DNA of 10,196 nt, taken from NCBI GenBank assembly GCA_022793555.1, contig JAAWDB010000094.1, positions 1 through 10,196 of the forward strand. Direction: 5' to 3'. Below, in pieces: positions 1 to 6,383 of the stretch. The position numbers were made by a program, and so were the translations under genes. The notes below the pieces were generated by a model that was not told the origin of the DNA, made no database searches, and saw nothing but the letters and a program-made list of their open reading frames with translations. The stretch's first letter is position 1. The number at the start of each line of letters is the position of its first letter. Origin of the DNA: Bacilli bacterium (GTDB lineage Bacteria; Bacillota_I; Bacilli_A; RF39; UBA660).

Positions 1-180
1 AACTTTATCGGTACCTATTTACTAGGACCTATCTTAATTCGTAATCCTCACCTTACTGAATTCATTATTAAAATGATTTTAGAGAAAAAAGAATTACCAT
101 ACGAAGAATATCAAGACTTTTATGAAACTAAAGCCTATCAAGAATATCAAAAGCAACAAATAAACGAAAATAACCAATAA
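1..180 (+). CDS. C-terminal fragment of a CobB/CobQ-type (GatD-like) glutamine amidotransferase
   Basis: The last 59 codons of a gene that begins left of the window; frame 1 is open from base 1 to a TAA at 178-180. The fragment starts with a segment reading GTYLLGPILIRNP, followed by an amphipathic helix and a charged, Gln/Glu/Lys-rich tail. A Gly-Thr-Tyr-Leu-x-Gly-Pro motif followed by RNP or KNP is typical of the C-terminal end of class I CobB/CobQ-like amidotransferase domains. It is especially typical of GatD, the glutaminase subunit that works with MurT to amidate the D-Glu of lipid II. In that family the residue after GTYL is normally the catalytic His; here it is Leu (residue 5 of the motif). 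The gene is convergent with the cell wall cluster and ends in its own terminator. The reading frame is secure; the family is likely; the GatD identity is tentative because the catalytic Cys and the MurT partner lie outside. Confidence 0.62.
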   Translation, partial: NFIGTYLLGPILIRNPHLTEFIIKMILEKKELPYEEYQDFYETKAYQEYQKQQINENNQ

Positions 181-195
181 AACGGTTATTTTTTT
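167..195 (+). terminator. Intrinsic terminator of the plus-strand amidotransferase-like gene
   Basis: A 9-bp stem AAAATAACC (167-175) pairs with GGTTATTTT (184-192) around an 8-base loop, and a run of T reaches 195. The TAA stop of the upstream gene lies in the loop at 178-180. The A-run on the left side means the hairpin could also act, less strongly, on minus-strand transcripts that pass the queH terminator. Confidence 0.8.
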
Positions 196-204
196 AGGTA
201 AGAA

Positions 205-243
205 AACAAAAAAAGCACGTTCACATATATTAAAACTTGCTTT
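205..243 (-). terminator. Intrinsic terminator after queH
   Basis: Read on the minus strand, AAAGCAAGTT (243-234) pairs with AACGTGCTTT (221-212) with one internal mismatch and a 12-base AT-rich loop. It is followed by TTTT-G-TTTT. It lies 24 bases after the queH stop and closes the minus-strand cluster facing the convergent gene. Confidence 0.75.
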
Positions 244-266
244 CAAAAATTAAATAACCAAAAAGA

Positions 267-887
267 TTATTTTGTGTGATCTTCGTTTTTAGAAAATAAA
301 CAACCACAATAATCTTGACGATATAATCCGTATTCTTTGCTATTTTGAATACTTTCTAAATAACCATTTTCTTTTTTAAAATCAGAATATAAATAAGCTA
401 CCCCATACTTATCCTCAAGAACTTTTCCAATTTGATTAATGATTTGGCTATTTTTATAAGGACTAATTGTTAAAGATGTCGTAAAATAATCAAAATGTTT
501 TTGTTGAGCAATTTGTGCTGTTTTCTCTAACCGTAAATAGTAGCATCGATGACAACGCACTCCACCCTCTAATTCATTCTCATATCCCAAGCTAATTTTT
601 TTAAAAGCTTCATTATCCCAATCATTTTCAAAAAAAGTTATTTTATTTTTCGCAGGATACTCTCTTAAAAAACGAATTTGTTCACTTTTTCTTTTAAGGT
701 ACTCGTCTTCTGGCTCTATATTAGGATTATAATAAATCACTGTAATTTGAAAATAATCACTGAGTCTTTGAATCACCGTTGTGGAACAAGGAGCACAACA
801 AGTATGTAATAACAGTGTTGGAATTGAATCACTTTCTTTAATCTGATTTAATATTTCTAACATTTTTTTATGATAATTTTCCTTCAT
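267..887 (-). CDS. queH: Epoxyqueuosine reductase QueH
   Basis: A 206-residue protein matching the QueH (DUF208) family, the non-B12 enzyme that reduces epoxyqueuosine to queuosine at the wobble position of tRNAs with GUN anticodons. Visible marks are a CCAPC motif (C30, C31, C34) after a short beta strand, the YYNPNIEP segment at 52-59, a CHRC pair (C112, C115) and the C-terminal YCGC motif (C194, C196). Together these are the conserved Cys residues that bind Fe-S and another metal in this family. Length is normal (about 180-230 residues). The ATG at 887 follows an AAAAGGAG ribosome binding site with 9-base spacing, which itself abuts the ftsQ stop, so the gene is the last cistron of the ftsQ transcript. 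It takes the place where ftsA and ftsZ often sit. Identity is firm; its link to division is only positional. Confidence 0.95.
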   Translation of the reverse strand: MKENYHKKMLEILNQIKESDSIPTLLLHTCCAPCSTTVIQRLSDYFQITVIYYNPNIEPEDEYLKRKSEQIRFLREYPAKNKITFFENDWDNEAFKKISLGYENELEGGVRCHRCYYLRLEKTAQIAQQKHFDYFTTSLTISPYKNSQIINQIGKVLEDKYGVAYLYSDFKKENGYLESIQNSKEYGLYRQDYCGCLFSKNEDHTK

Positions 888-896
888 TAACCAAAA

Positions 897-904
897 CTCC
901 TTTT
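897..904 (-). promoter_or_regulatory. Ribosome binding site of queH
   Basis: AAAAGGAG on the minus strand, 9 bases before the queH ATG. It touches the TGA stop of ftsQ at 904-906, which suggests translation of the two genes is coupled by re-initiation. Confidence 0.75.
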
Positions 905-1611
905 CAAAATGGTGTAAATGTTATTCCATTACCTAGTGATGAGTCCAATTGTAAAACTCCTTTAGCATTTCCAAGTGTTGAATAAATCGTCATATAATTA
1001 TTTAACTTAGTCCAATTAATTAAATTGACATAAATTACATTTCCATCATTCATACGCAAAAAAAATCTCGTATCATCCACAACAATATCTTCACTTTTCC
1101 AAGGCTGATATTCAATTTCACTAATTAAAGCTAAAACTTCCATGTTCATTGCTTTTATTTCCGATATTAAGCGACGATATAATTCATCTGGAACATAATT
1201 AATCAAAATAGGTACACCATGTAATTCTTGCGATTTAATTATTTTTCCACTCTGACACACAATATGCTCATCTGTTCGATTATAAAAAACCGGAATTTCT
1301 TCCTTGATTAGAATTGTCAATCGTCCCCATAAGCTTTTCTTAATTTGAACATCTTCTACATAAGATAAAGTTTTTAATTTATCTTTCATTTCTCGAGAAC
1401 TCATTTGAAATAATTTAGGATAATGGCGAATTTCTGCGGTCTCAATAATTTCTTGATCAGTTAAATGTGTTGTCCCTGTTATAATAATGTTTTTAATGGG
1501 CATTTGATAAAAATAATAAAAAAGAAAAGAAAAAATGAAAAGAAAAAGACAAACGATAATAACATTATGTAACTTTAACTTTCGCTTCATCTTTACTTTT
1601 TCATTTTTCAT
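904..1611 (-). CDS. ftsQ: Cell division protein DivIB/FtsQ
   Basis: A bitopic membrane protein of the divisome that links the FtsW-class B PBP synthase to its regulators. It has a short, very basic cytoplasmic N-terminus rich in Lys and Arg, one hydrophobic helix (about residues 15-36), then an extracytoplasmic POTRA domain (about 38-107) that starts IKNIIITGTTHLT and contains the LSYVEDVQIKKSLWG segment typical of the family. The beta-rich FtsQ/DivIB domain follows, and there is no gamma tail of note. I place the start at the ATG at 1611 (235 residues), five bases past the murB stop base at 1616 and behind a GTGGGA-like ribosome binding site. A GTG at 1623 in the same frame would add four residues, but it lies inside that G-rich site. 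Position directly after murB and membership in the dcw cluster agree with the assignment. Confidence 0.9.
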   Translation of the reverse strand: MKNEKVKMKRKLKLHNVIIVCLFLFIFSFLFYYFYQMPIKNIIITGTTHLTDQEIIETAEIRHYPKLFQMSSREMKDKLKTLSYVEDVQIKKSLWGRLTILIKEEIPVFYNRTDEHIVCQSGKIIKSQELHGVPILINYVPDELYRRLISEIKAMNMEVLALISEIEYQPWKSEDIVVDDTRFFLRMNDGNVIYVNLINWTKLNNYMTIYSTLGNAKGVLQLDSSLGNGITFTPF

Positions 1612-1613
1612 TC

Positions 1614-2507
1614 TTAGTCCCACCCAACAAATTCTTGTTCCATGATTAAATCAATATTCTTTTTATCCTTCACTTCTTGATGTATTAATTCTATCAAATT
1701 TCGAACATCTTGACTAGTGGCATTTCCAGCATTGATAATAAAGTTGGCATGTTTTTGGCTAATTAAAGCATCTCCAATTCTTTTACCTTTTAAACCTAAT
1801 TCTTCGATAATTCTTCCACAGGGATTTTCAGAACTTGGATTTCGAAATACACTACCAGCACTCGGATATTCAAGTGGCTGTGTTTCCATCCGCTTTATTT
1901 TTCGCTGTTCAATAATTTTTTTACTTTCCTCCATATTGCCGTGACTTAAGAAAAAGGTAGCTTCTAAAATAACATATCCTAAGTTTTCTTTAAAAAAAGA
2001 TGTCCGATAACCGTAAGTTAAATCCTCTTTTTTTATCACTTTTAATTCATTTTCGGGAGAGAGCACCAAAACACTTACTAAATGATCAAACATTGCCTCT
2101 TTATAAGCTTCCGCATTCCCATAAATTGCTCCTCCAACCGTTCCTGGAATTCCATAAGCCCATTCAAAACCACATAATTGGTGGCGCATCGTCTCCATAG
2201 TTAATTTAGGTAACATAACTCCAGCAGAAGCAACCACTTTTTGATTTTCTATTTCAATATGATCAAAATGATTTAATCGAATCACAACACCGTCAAATTC
2301 CTCATCAGACAAAATAACATTTGAGCCATTTCCCAAAATAAAATATTTAATTTGTTCGTTTTTTAAATAAATAAGTAAACGTTGTAATTCCTCCACATTT
2401 CTTGGTTCAATCATATACTTACAAGTTCCACCTAAACGAAAGGTATTATATTTTTTTAAGCTTTCTTGTTCTTTAATTATTCCAAATTGTAATAATTCTG
2501 TCTTCAT
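1614..2507 (-). CDS. murB: UDP-N-acetylenolpyruvoylglucosamine reductase MurB
   Basis: A 297-residue cytoplasmic FAD enzyme that reduces UDP-GlcNAc-enolpyruvate to UDP-MurNAc with NADPH. Visible in order are the FAD-binding NTFRLGG segment (21-27), the LGNGSNVI loop (58-65), YGIPGTVGGAIYGNAEAY (118-135), the YGYR motif with the expected catalytic Arg (R168), the SAGSVFRNP motif with the proton-donor Ser (S219), and a C-terminal MEQEF segment (289-293) with the active-site Glu. The YGYR without a long insertion and the overall length fit a type II MurB, as in Bacillus. The ATG at 2507 overlaps the murG TGA stop in an ATGA arrangement, with AAAGGA about nine bases upstream, so the two genes are translationally coupled. 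All residues expected for catalysis are present. Confidence 0.96.
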   Translation of the reverse strand: MKTELLQFGIIKEQESLKKYNTFRLGGTCKYMIEPRNVEELQRLLIYLKNEQIKYFILGNGSNVILSDEEFDGVVIRLNHFDHIEIENQKVVASAGVMLPKLTMETMRHQLCGFEWAYGIPGTVGGAIYGNAEAYKEAMFDHLVSVLVLSPENELKVIKKEDLTYGYRTSFFKENLGYVILEATFFLSHGNMEESKKIIEQRKIKRMETQPLEYPSAGSVFRNPSSENPCGRIIEELGLKGKRIGDALISQKHANFIINAGNATSQDVRNLIELIHQEVKDKKNIDLIMEQEFVGWD

Positions 2508-3583
2508 TTTATCATATCCTTTATTTCTTGATAGATAATTGATGAACTATCCATAACATCCATCTTTTTCTGTCTTTCTATCATTTGGAATCGTCTTTCT
2601 TTATTTTCAAGTAAATCTTTTACCTCTGCTAAAATCTGATCACTCGTTAAACGGCTTTCTTCTAACATGCAAATTACCCCCTTCTCTTGCATTTCCACCG
2701 CATTATAATACTGATGATTATTCGCCACATTAGGACTAGGAATAATAATAGATGGAATATGAAGAGCCATGAGTTCATATAAAGATGCTGCACCAGCTCT
2801 AGAAATTACCACATCAGCATTTTTTAAAAATCCTGCTAAATGATCGACATAAGGTTTAACAAATACATTACTCGGAAAATTCATATTAAGCATAAAAGAT
2901 TCATAATGAGCCTTTCCTGTAATATATAAAACTTCAAAATTCTCATTTTCACACTTTAACAGAACTTCTTTCATTTTATCATTTAAAGACCCACTGCCAA
3001 GACTTCCAGCGACTATAATAACAAGTTTCTTTCCTTTTGTTAAGCCCAAATCACATTTATCGATTTTTTTCTCTAGCAAAGCTTGAGCTCCACAAGGATG
3101 TCCAGTATAAATAATACGCCCTTTCGTTTTAAAATAAGGAATCGAATGCCTAAACGTTACTCCAATTAAATCAGCATATTTTGCTAAAACTTTATTACTT
3201 TTTCCTGGAATACTATTTTGTTCATGTAAAAAAATCTTAATATGCTGTTTATGAGCTGCTTTTAAAACTGGATATGTAACATACCCTCCAACTCCAATAA
3301 CCACATCTGGTTGAAAATCCTTCATAATTTGTAGACATTTTTGGGTAGAATGACGAATACATTTTAAATTTTTAAAATTTTGTTTCATGTTTTTCGTAAA
3401 TCCATAAATCTCAATTTCCTCATAAGGAATATTTTCTTTCGGGACGATTTCTTTTTCCATCCGATTATGAGTCCCAATATACAAAACTTCTAAATCCTTT
3501 TCTTTCTCTTGAAATTTACGAATAATGGCTAGCGCTGGATTAATATGGCCAAAGCTACCTCCAGCAGAAACAATAATTTTCAT
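2504..3583 (-). CDS. murG: MurG, UDP-GlcNAc:lipid I N-acetylglucosaminyltransferase
   Basis: A 359-residue GT-B (family GT28) enzyme that transfers GlcNAc to lipid I at the inner membrane face, giving lipid II. N-terminal domain: the glycine loop is GGSFGH (8-13) with the catalytic His at 13, then GVGGYVTYP (97-105) and LHEQNSIPGKSN (119-130). C-terminal domain: AGSLGS (192-197), SRAGAASLYE (261-270) and NNHQYYNA (288-295), which hold the Glu, His-Gln and Asn that grip UDP-GlcNAc in the family. Length and position before murB fit MurG well. Odd points are a bulky Phe where the glycine loop normally has Gly or Ala, and TGHPCG (160-165) in place of the usual TGNPVR. The ATG at 3583 follows AAAGGGATGTGG. 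A terminator separates it from the gene upstream, and a candidate promoter lies at 3605-3635. A diverged GT28 enzyme with another acceptor is a less likely alternative. Confidence 0.9.
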   Translation of the reverse strand: MKIIVSAGGSFGHINPALAIIRKFQEKEKDLEVLYIGTHNRMEKEIVPKENIPYEEIEIYGFTKNMKQNFKNLKCIRHSTQKCLQIMKDFQPDVVIGVGGYVTYPVLKAAHKQHIKIFLHEQNSIPGKSNKVLAKYADLIGVTFRHSIPYFKTKGRIIYTGHPCGAQALLEKKIDKCDLGLTKGKKLVIIVAGSLGSGSLNDKMKEVLLKCENENFEVLYITGKAHYESFMLNMNFPSNVFVKPYVDHLAGFLKNADVVISRAGAASLYELMALHIPSIIIPSPNVANNHQYYNAVEMQEKGVICMLEESRLTSDQILAEVKDLLENKERRFQMIERQKKMDVMDSSSIIYQEIKDMIK

Positions 3584-3599
3584 ATTTCCACATCCCTTT

Positions 3600-3635
3600 A
3601 CTACATTATATTTGATTTTTTCTAGGCGGTAACAA
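3600..3635 (-). promoter_or_regulatory. Candidate promoter of murG
   Basis: A perfect TATAAT at 3610-3605 lies just upstream of the murG ribosome binding site and just downstream of the zinc-ribbon terminator. No good -35 is present: TTGTTA at 3635-3630 is 19 bases away and TTACCG at 3632-3627 is 16 bases away. The leader would be only about 15 bases, starting within or beside the ribosome binding site. Confidence 0.4.
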
Positions 3636-3660
3636 AAAAGCTACGTTTAAGCAGCTTTTT
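3634..3660 (-). terminator. Intrinsic terminator of the zinc-ribbon gene
   Basis: On the minus strand AAAAAGCTGC (3660-3651) pairs with GTAGCTTTTT (3644-3635), ten pairs including one G-T, around a 6-base loop, followed by a T-run. The TAA stop of the zinc-ribbon gene (3649-3647) is in the loop, so the terminator includes the last codons. Confidence 0.85.
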
Positions 3661-3850
3661 GGTCATTTTCTTGACGATTAAAATGTTGTCCATCATGATT
3701 TTGTGCTTCTCGACGTTCCTTACGTTTTTTTCGGCAATCACTACAATATTTTGGTTCGACTAAATTTCTTTCTTGAAACCATTCTTGTTCTCCGACCGTA
3801 AAAGTAAATTCAATTCCACATTCTGGGCAAGTAATCTTCTTATCAGACAT
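3647..3850 (-). CDS. Small zinc-ribbon protein (zf-trcl / PF13451-like)
   Basis: A 67-residue protein with two CxxC knuckles, C8-x2-C11 and C36-x2-C39, that should bind one zinc ion. The segments EFTFTVGEQEWFQERNL and PKYCSDCRKKRKERRE fit the 'probable zinc-ribbon domain' family of small Firmicute proteins, whose function is not established as far as I know. The tail after residue 40 is strongly basic and then Gln/Asn-rich and probably disordered, which would suit nucleic acid or ribosome binding; that is inference. It has its own extended -10 promoter, a near-perfect AAGGAGGT ribosome binding site five bases before the ATG at 3850, and its own terminator, so it is an independently expressed, probably well-translated unit placed between ftsW and murG. 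No signal peptide or membrane helix is seen. Confidence 0.85.
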   Translation of the reverse strand: MSDKKITCPECGIEFTFTVGEQEWFQERNLVEPKYCSDCRKKRKERREAQNHDGQHFNRQENDQKAA

Positions 3851-3854
3851 AAGT

Positions 3855-3862
3855 ACCTCCTT
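3855..3862 (-). promoter_or_regulatory. Strong ribosome binding site of the zinc-ribbon gene
   Basis: AAGGAGGT on the minus strand, ending four bases before the ATG. It is the closest match to the anti-Shine-Dalgarno sequence in the window and points to high translation of this small gene. Confidence 0.8.
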
Positions 3863-3920
3863 ATCATTGATTTAAAGCGTACATAAATGACTAATAAAAC
3901 GTATCTTGTAAGTTTAAATC

Positions 3921-3956
3921 TATTTTAATTATACCACTATATTTACAAAATATAAA
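3921..3956 (-). promoter_or_regulatory. Extended -10 promoter of the zinc-ribbon gene
   Basis: On the minus strand, TTTATA (3956-3951) is followed by a 17-base spacer and TATAAT (3933-3928), with TG one base upstream of the -10 (TGGTATAAT). Transcription would start near 3921, leaving a leader of about 70 bases. The 11-mer TGGTATAATTA is also found in the mraY promoter. Confidence 0.7.
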
Positions 3957-3986
3957 GCTAATAAAGCGAAACTATCTCATAATATA

Positions 3987-4208
3987 TTATTTTTTTTCTA
4001 GTTTACGATACATTTGACTTCCCCATTCCTCTGATGGTAAATCTTGCATATATCCATTATATAAATTAGAAAGTTCTCCATCTAAAGTATAATAATAAAT
4101 TTGACAACATTTTAAATCCTTAACAATCCAAATTGGTTTTGTAGGACGAATCCCCATATGCCAATATCCACGATATCCAACAGAACTAAAATATAATTTA
4201 TTTCCCAT
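3987..4208 (-). CDS. Unknown 73-residue aromatic-rich protein overlapping ftsW
   Basis: I do not recognise this protein. It is soluble by eye: no signal peptide or membrane helix. It has 13 aromatic residues in 73 (nine Tyr, three Trp, one Phe), an adjacent Cys pair (C34, C35) before a YYY run (38-40), and repeated Gly-Tyr pairs, and looks like a small beta-rich domain. Its ATG at 4208 lies inside the last codons of ftsW (11-base overlap, different frame) and has no clear ribosome binding site, so translation would depend on coupling to ftsW. An internal ATG at codon 18 is an alternative start and would leave 56 residues. No terminator follows before the zinc-ribbon promoter about 30 bases downstream. 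It could be a lineage-specific small protein, the remnant of a longer gene, or chance; the ordinary mix of charged, hydrophobic and turn residues favours real coding. Confidence 0.55.
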   Translation of the reverse strand: MGNKLYFSSVGYRGYWHMGIRPTKPIWIVKDLKCCQIYYYTLDGELSNLYNGYMQDLPSEEWGSQMYRKLEKK

Positions 4209-5289
4209 TTCTACTGATACTTAAAATAATCCCAATACTTGCCATACTAACAAGCAAACTACTTCCTCCATAAGAAAAAAATGGCAAAGTAACTCCAGTT
4301 ACGGGAATAAGTCCTACGACAACACATAAATTAAGAGCAGCTTGAATAAGTATTCCAAAAGCAAGCCCAAACGATAAATACTTACCAAAACCATCTTCCA
4401 CACGTAAGCTGATTTTTAATGATCGATAAAAAATAAACAAGAAAAAACTTACCACAATCAAAACACCTAAAAAACCAAACTCTTCACTGATGATCGAAAA
4501 AATAAAATCCGTTTGTGGTTCTGGTAAATAAAAATGCTTTTGATGACTATTTAAAAAACCTTGCCCCAGTAATCCTCCTGGACCAATCGCATACAAAGAC
4601 TGAATAATTTGAAATCCACTTCCTAAAGGGTCTGTCCAAGGATTTAAAAACGAAACGATTCGTGCCATACGGTAAGGTGCTACTACAATAAGAGCAACAA
4701 TACCCAAAAGCCCTACCAAACCAATTTTAACAAAAAACGATACCTTAACACCACTTACAAAAATCATACAAACCAAAGTTAAAACAATAACCATTGCCGT
4801 TCCAAAATCAGGTTCAAGCATAATAAGGAGGAAAAAAACGCCAATCACCATTAAAATAGGTAATACTCCTTTTTTTATATCGCGCATATCTTTACGATGA
4901 TTTGCCAAATACTTCGATACATAAATAATTAAACCAATTTTGGCAAATTCACTCGGTTGAACGCCAAACCCACCAATTCCAAACCAACTACGTGATCCAT
5001 TACGAACCGTTCCGATTCCGGGAATTAAAACAAGAACCAGCATGAGAAAACAAATTCCTAAAATCTTATTGGCGTGTTTTTGATAGACATGATAATCAAT
5101 TTTTAACAAAGCATTCATTAAAACAATTCCTGCTACAAAGAAAATTCCTTGGGCCTTTACAAACTTAAAAGCGTCATGAAACTTATATTCCGCCCAAATA
5201 CTACTTGCAGAATAAATCATAATAATTCCAAAAAGACCAATCACAAAAACAGCGATCATTAATAACGTATCTACTCGCTTCGGTTTCAC
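4198..5289 (-). CDS. ftsW: SEDS peptidoglycan glycosyltransferase FtsW/SpoVE
   Basis: A 363-residue polytopic membrane protein that polymerises lipid II into glycan strands together with a class B PBP. About ten hydrophobic helices are visible. Family motifs are NGSRSWFGIGGFGVQPSEFAK (97-117), the LEPDFGTA segment (158-165), the PEPQTDFIFSIISEE segment (256-270) with the catalytic Asp (D261), and LNLCVVVGLIPVTGVTLPFF with YGGSS (319-344). Its place between mraY and murG identifies it as the divisome or spore FtsW/SpoVE rather than the elongasome RodA. The start is a GTG at 5289 preceded by AGGGGGG at 8-base spacing; an ATG a few bases upstream is in another frame. The C-terminus is short, ending a few residues after the last helix. 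It overlaps the 73-residue ORF downstream. The cognate PBP is encoded two genes upstream. Confidence 0.95.
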   Translation of the reverse strand: MKPKRVDTLLMIAVFVIGLFGIIMIYSASSIWAEYKFHDAFKFVKAQGIFFVAGIVLMNALLKIDYHVYQKHANKILGICFLMLVLVLIPGIGTVRNGSRSWFGIGGFGVQPSEFAKIGLIIYVSKYLANHRKDMRDIKKGVLPILMVIGVFFLLIMLEPDFGTAMVIVLTLVCMIFVSGVKVSFFVKIGLVGLLGIVALIVVAPYRMARIVSFLNPWTDPLGSGFQIIQSLYAIGPGGLLGQGFLNSHQKHFYLPEPQTDFIFSIISEEFGFLGVLIVVSFFLFIFYRSLKISLRVEDGFGKYLSFGLAFGILIQAALNLCVVVGLIPVTGVTLPFFSYGGSSLLVSMASIGIILSISRNGK

Positions 5290-5310
5290 TAGACATGCCC
5301 CCCTAATCTC

Positions 5311-5346
5311 CTAATGAATCATATGCCAAAAAAAAGATTGTATTAA
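5311..5346 (-). promoter_or_regulatory. Weak candidate promoter of ftsW
   Basis: TATGAT (5323-5318) with a 17-base spacer to TTAATA (5346-5341), each a partial consensus match. The -35 lies inside the mraY terminator hairpin, so the two elements overlap. This is supported mainly by the need to transcribe ftsW after a terminator. Confidence 0.35.
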
Positions 5347-5354
5347 AACAATCT
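5328..5354 (-). terminator. Intrinsic terminator after mraY
   Basis: On the minus strand AGATTGT (5354-5348) pairs with ACAATCT (5341-5335) around a 6-base loop and is followed by a run of T. The mraY TAG stop (5355-5353) overlaps the first two bases of the stem. The stem is short and AT-rich, so partial read-through into ftsW is plausible. Confidence 0.7.
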
Positions 5355-6345
5355 AAATCCAAACACCATAAGTAATCGCAGCCATTGCTAAAATTAAGCC
5401 AACAACCCAAAAGAATTTAACAATATCTCTCTCATCCCAACCAATTTGTTCAAAATGATGATGTAAAGGTGCCATTTTAAATATCTTTCGGTGAAATTTT
5501 CGAATCGCTACAATTTGCACAAAACTAGAAATCGTTTCAACGACAAATACACCACCAACTAAAGCAAGCGATAACTCATGACGAGTTAAAATAGCAATCG
5601 TAGCAAGAGCTCCACCTAAAGAAAGACTTCCCAAATCGCCCATAAATATTTTGGCTGGATGGGTATTAAACAATAAAAATCCTAAAAGACTTCCTACTAA
5701 AATGAAACAGAAAATGGCTACCTCTTGGTATCCTTCCATCCAACCTGTATTCCAAGAAATCACGCCAAAAGCGAAAAAAGCAATAACACATAAACCACCA
5801 GCTAAACCATCAAGTCCATCGGTAATGTTGACTGCATTACTAGTACCCACAAGTAAAAATAAAATAAACAAACCAAACGTCCATCCCATAGGAATCACAA
5901 GACTCAAAGACGTTATTCGAAGAATCGGTTCTCCACCATTTTTCATAAAAATATAAAAGAAGACCAATGCAATAACCATTTGAAATAATAACTTGGTAGG
6001 AATCGATAAGCCAGCATTATTTTTAAAATGTACTTTCAAAAAATCATCGATAAATCCGAGCACTGCATAAGAAAGAAAAACAAAGACCAAAATAATTAAA
6101 TTATGATTTAAACTAATACTTCCTTTAAAATATAATAAACAAAGCGATACCAAAACTGGTAGGATAAAGATAAGCCCTCCCATCGTAGGAACACCATCTT
6201 TTTTCAAATGTCTTTCTCCAAGCGTTAAACTAACACTTTGACCGACATGCAATTTTCTTAATAAAGGAATCAAAATTACAGCACATAAAATAGAAAAGAT
6301 AAACCCAAGCATCATTGCCATGGCCGCTTTTGCAAGTATTAACAC
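5353..6345 (-). CDS. mraY: Phospho-N-acetylmuramoyl-pentapeptide transferase MraY
   Basis: A ten-helix membrane enzyme that moves phospho-MurNAc-pentapeptide from UDP onto undecaprenyl phosphate, giving lipid I. With the start used here it has 330 residues, the usual length. Motifs: PTMGGLIF (53-60), FIDDFLK with the conserved Asp pair (D100, D101), SNAVNITDGLDGLAGG (169-184), FMGDLGSLSLGG with catalytic Asp D237 (234-245) and the PLHHHFE loop (293-299). I start it at GTG 6345 because GAGGTGAG sits six or so bases upstream and the encoded N-terminus runs straight into the first helix; a TTG at 6381 in the same frame would add twelve polar residues and lies upstream of the likely transcription start. 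It has its own promoter and terminator. murD, which usually follows, is absent. Confidence 0.95.
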   Translation of the reverse strand: MLILAKAAMAMMLGFIFSILCAVILIPLLRKLHVGQSVSLTLGERHLKKDGVPTMGGLIFILPVLVSLCLLYFKGSISLNHNLIILVFVFLSYAVLGFIDDFLKVHFKNNAGLSIPTKLLFQMVIALVFFYIFMKNGGEPILRITSLSLVIPMGWTFGLFILFLLVGTSNAVNITDGLDGLAGGLCVIAFFAFGVISWNTGWMEGYQEVAIFCFILVGSLLGFLLFNTHPAKIFMGDLGSLSLGGALATIAILTRHELSLALVGGVFVVETISSFVQIVAIRKFHRKIFKMAPLHHHFEQIGWDERDIVKFFWVVGLILAMAAITYGVWI

Positions 6346-6349
6346 GCTT

Positions 6350-6357
6350 CTCACCTC
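6350..6357 (-). promoter_or_regulatory. Ribosome binding site that sets the mraY start
   Basis: GAGGTGAG on the minus strand, four bases before GTG 6345. It excludes the longer TTG-initiated reading and supports a 330-residue MraY. Confidence 0.75.
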
Positions 6358-6373
6358 ATACCTAATTATACCA
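6358..6373 (-). promoter_or_regulatory. Extended -10 promoter of mraY
   Basis: TGGTATAAT at 6373-6365 on the minus strand is a perfect extended -10. No convincing -35 is present at 17 bases (AAGATT), which fits an extended -10 type. The start would be near 6358, leaving a leader of about 13 bases that begins at the ribosome binding site. Confidence 0.6.
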
Positions 6374-6383
6374 TCACTCAATG

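Noticed and set aside
1717..1944. Plus-strand open frame of 75 codons within murB
   Set aside because: It is antisense to a well-conserved enzyme, has no ribosome binding site and no recognisable product.
2000..2200. Plus-strand open frame of 66 codons within murB
   Set aside because: Antisense shadow of conserved MurB sequence, no translation signals.
3957..3986. TAATATATTA palindrome after the 73-residue ORF as a terminator
   Set aside because: It is a 10-base AT-only palindrome with no loop and no T-run on the minus strand.
5651..5956. Plus-strand open frame of 101 codons within mraY
   Set aside because: Antisense to highly conserved MraY motifs; composition reflects the complement of membrane helices.
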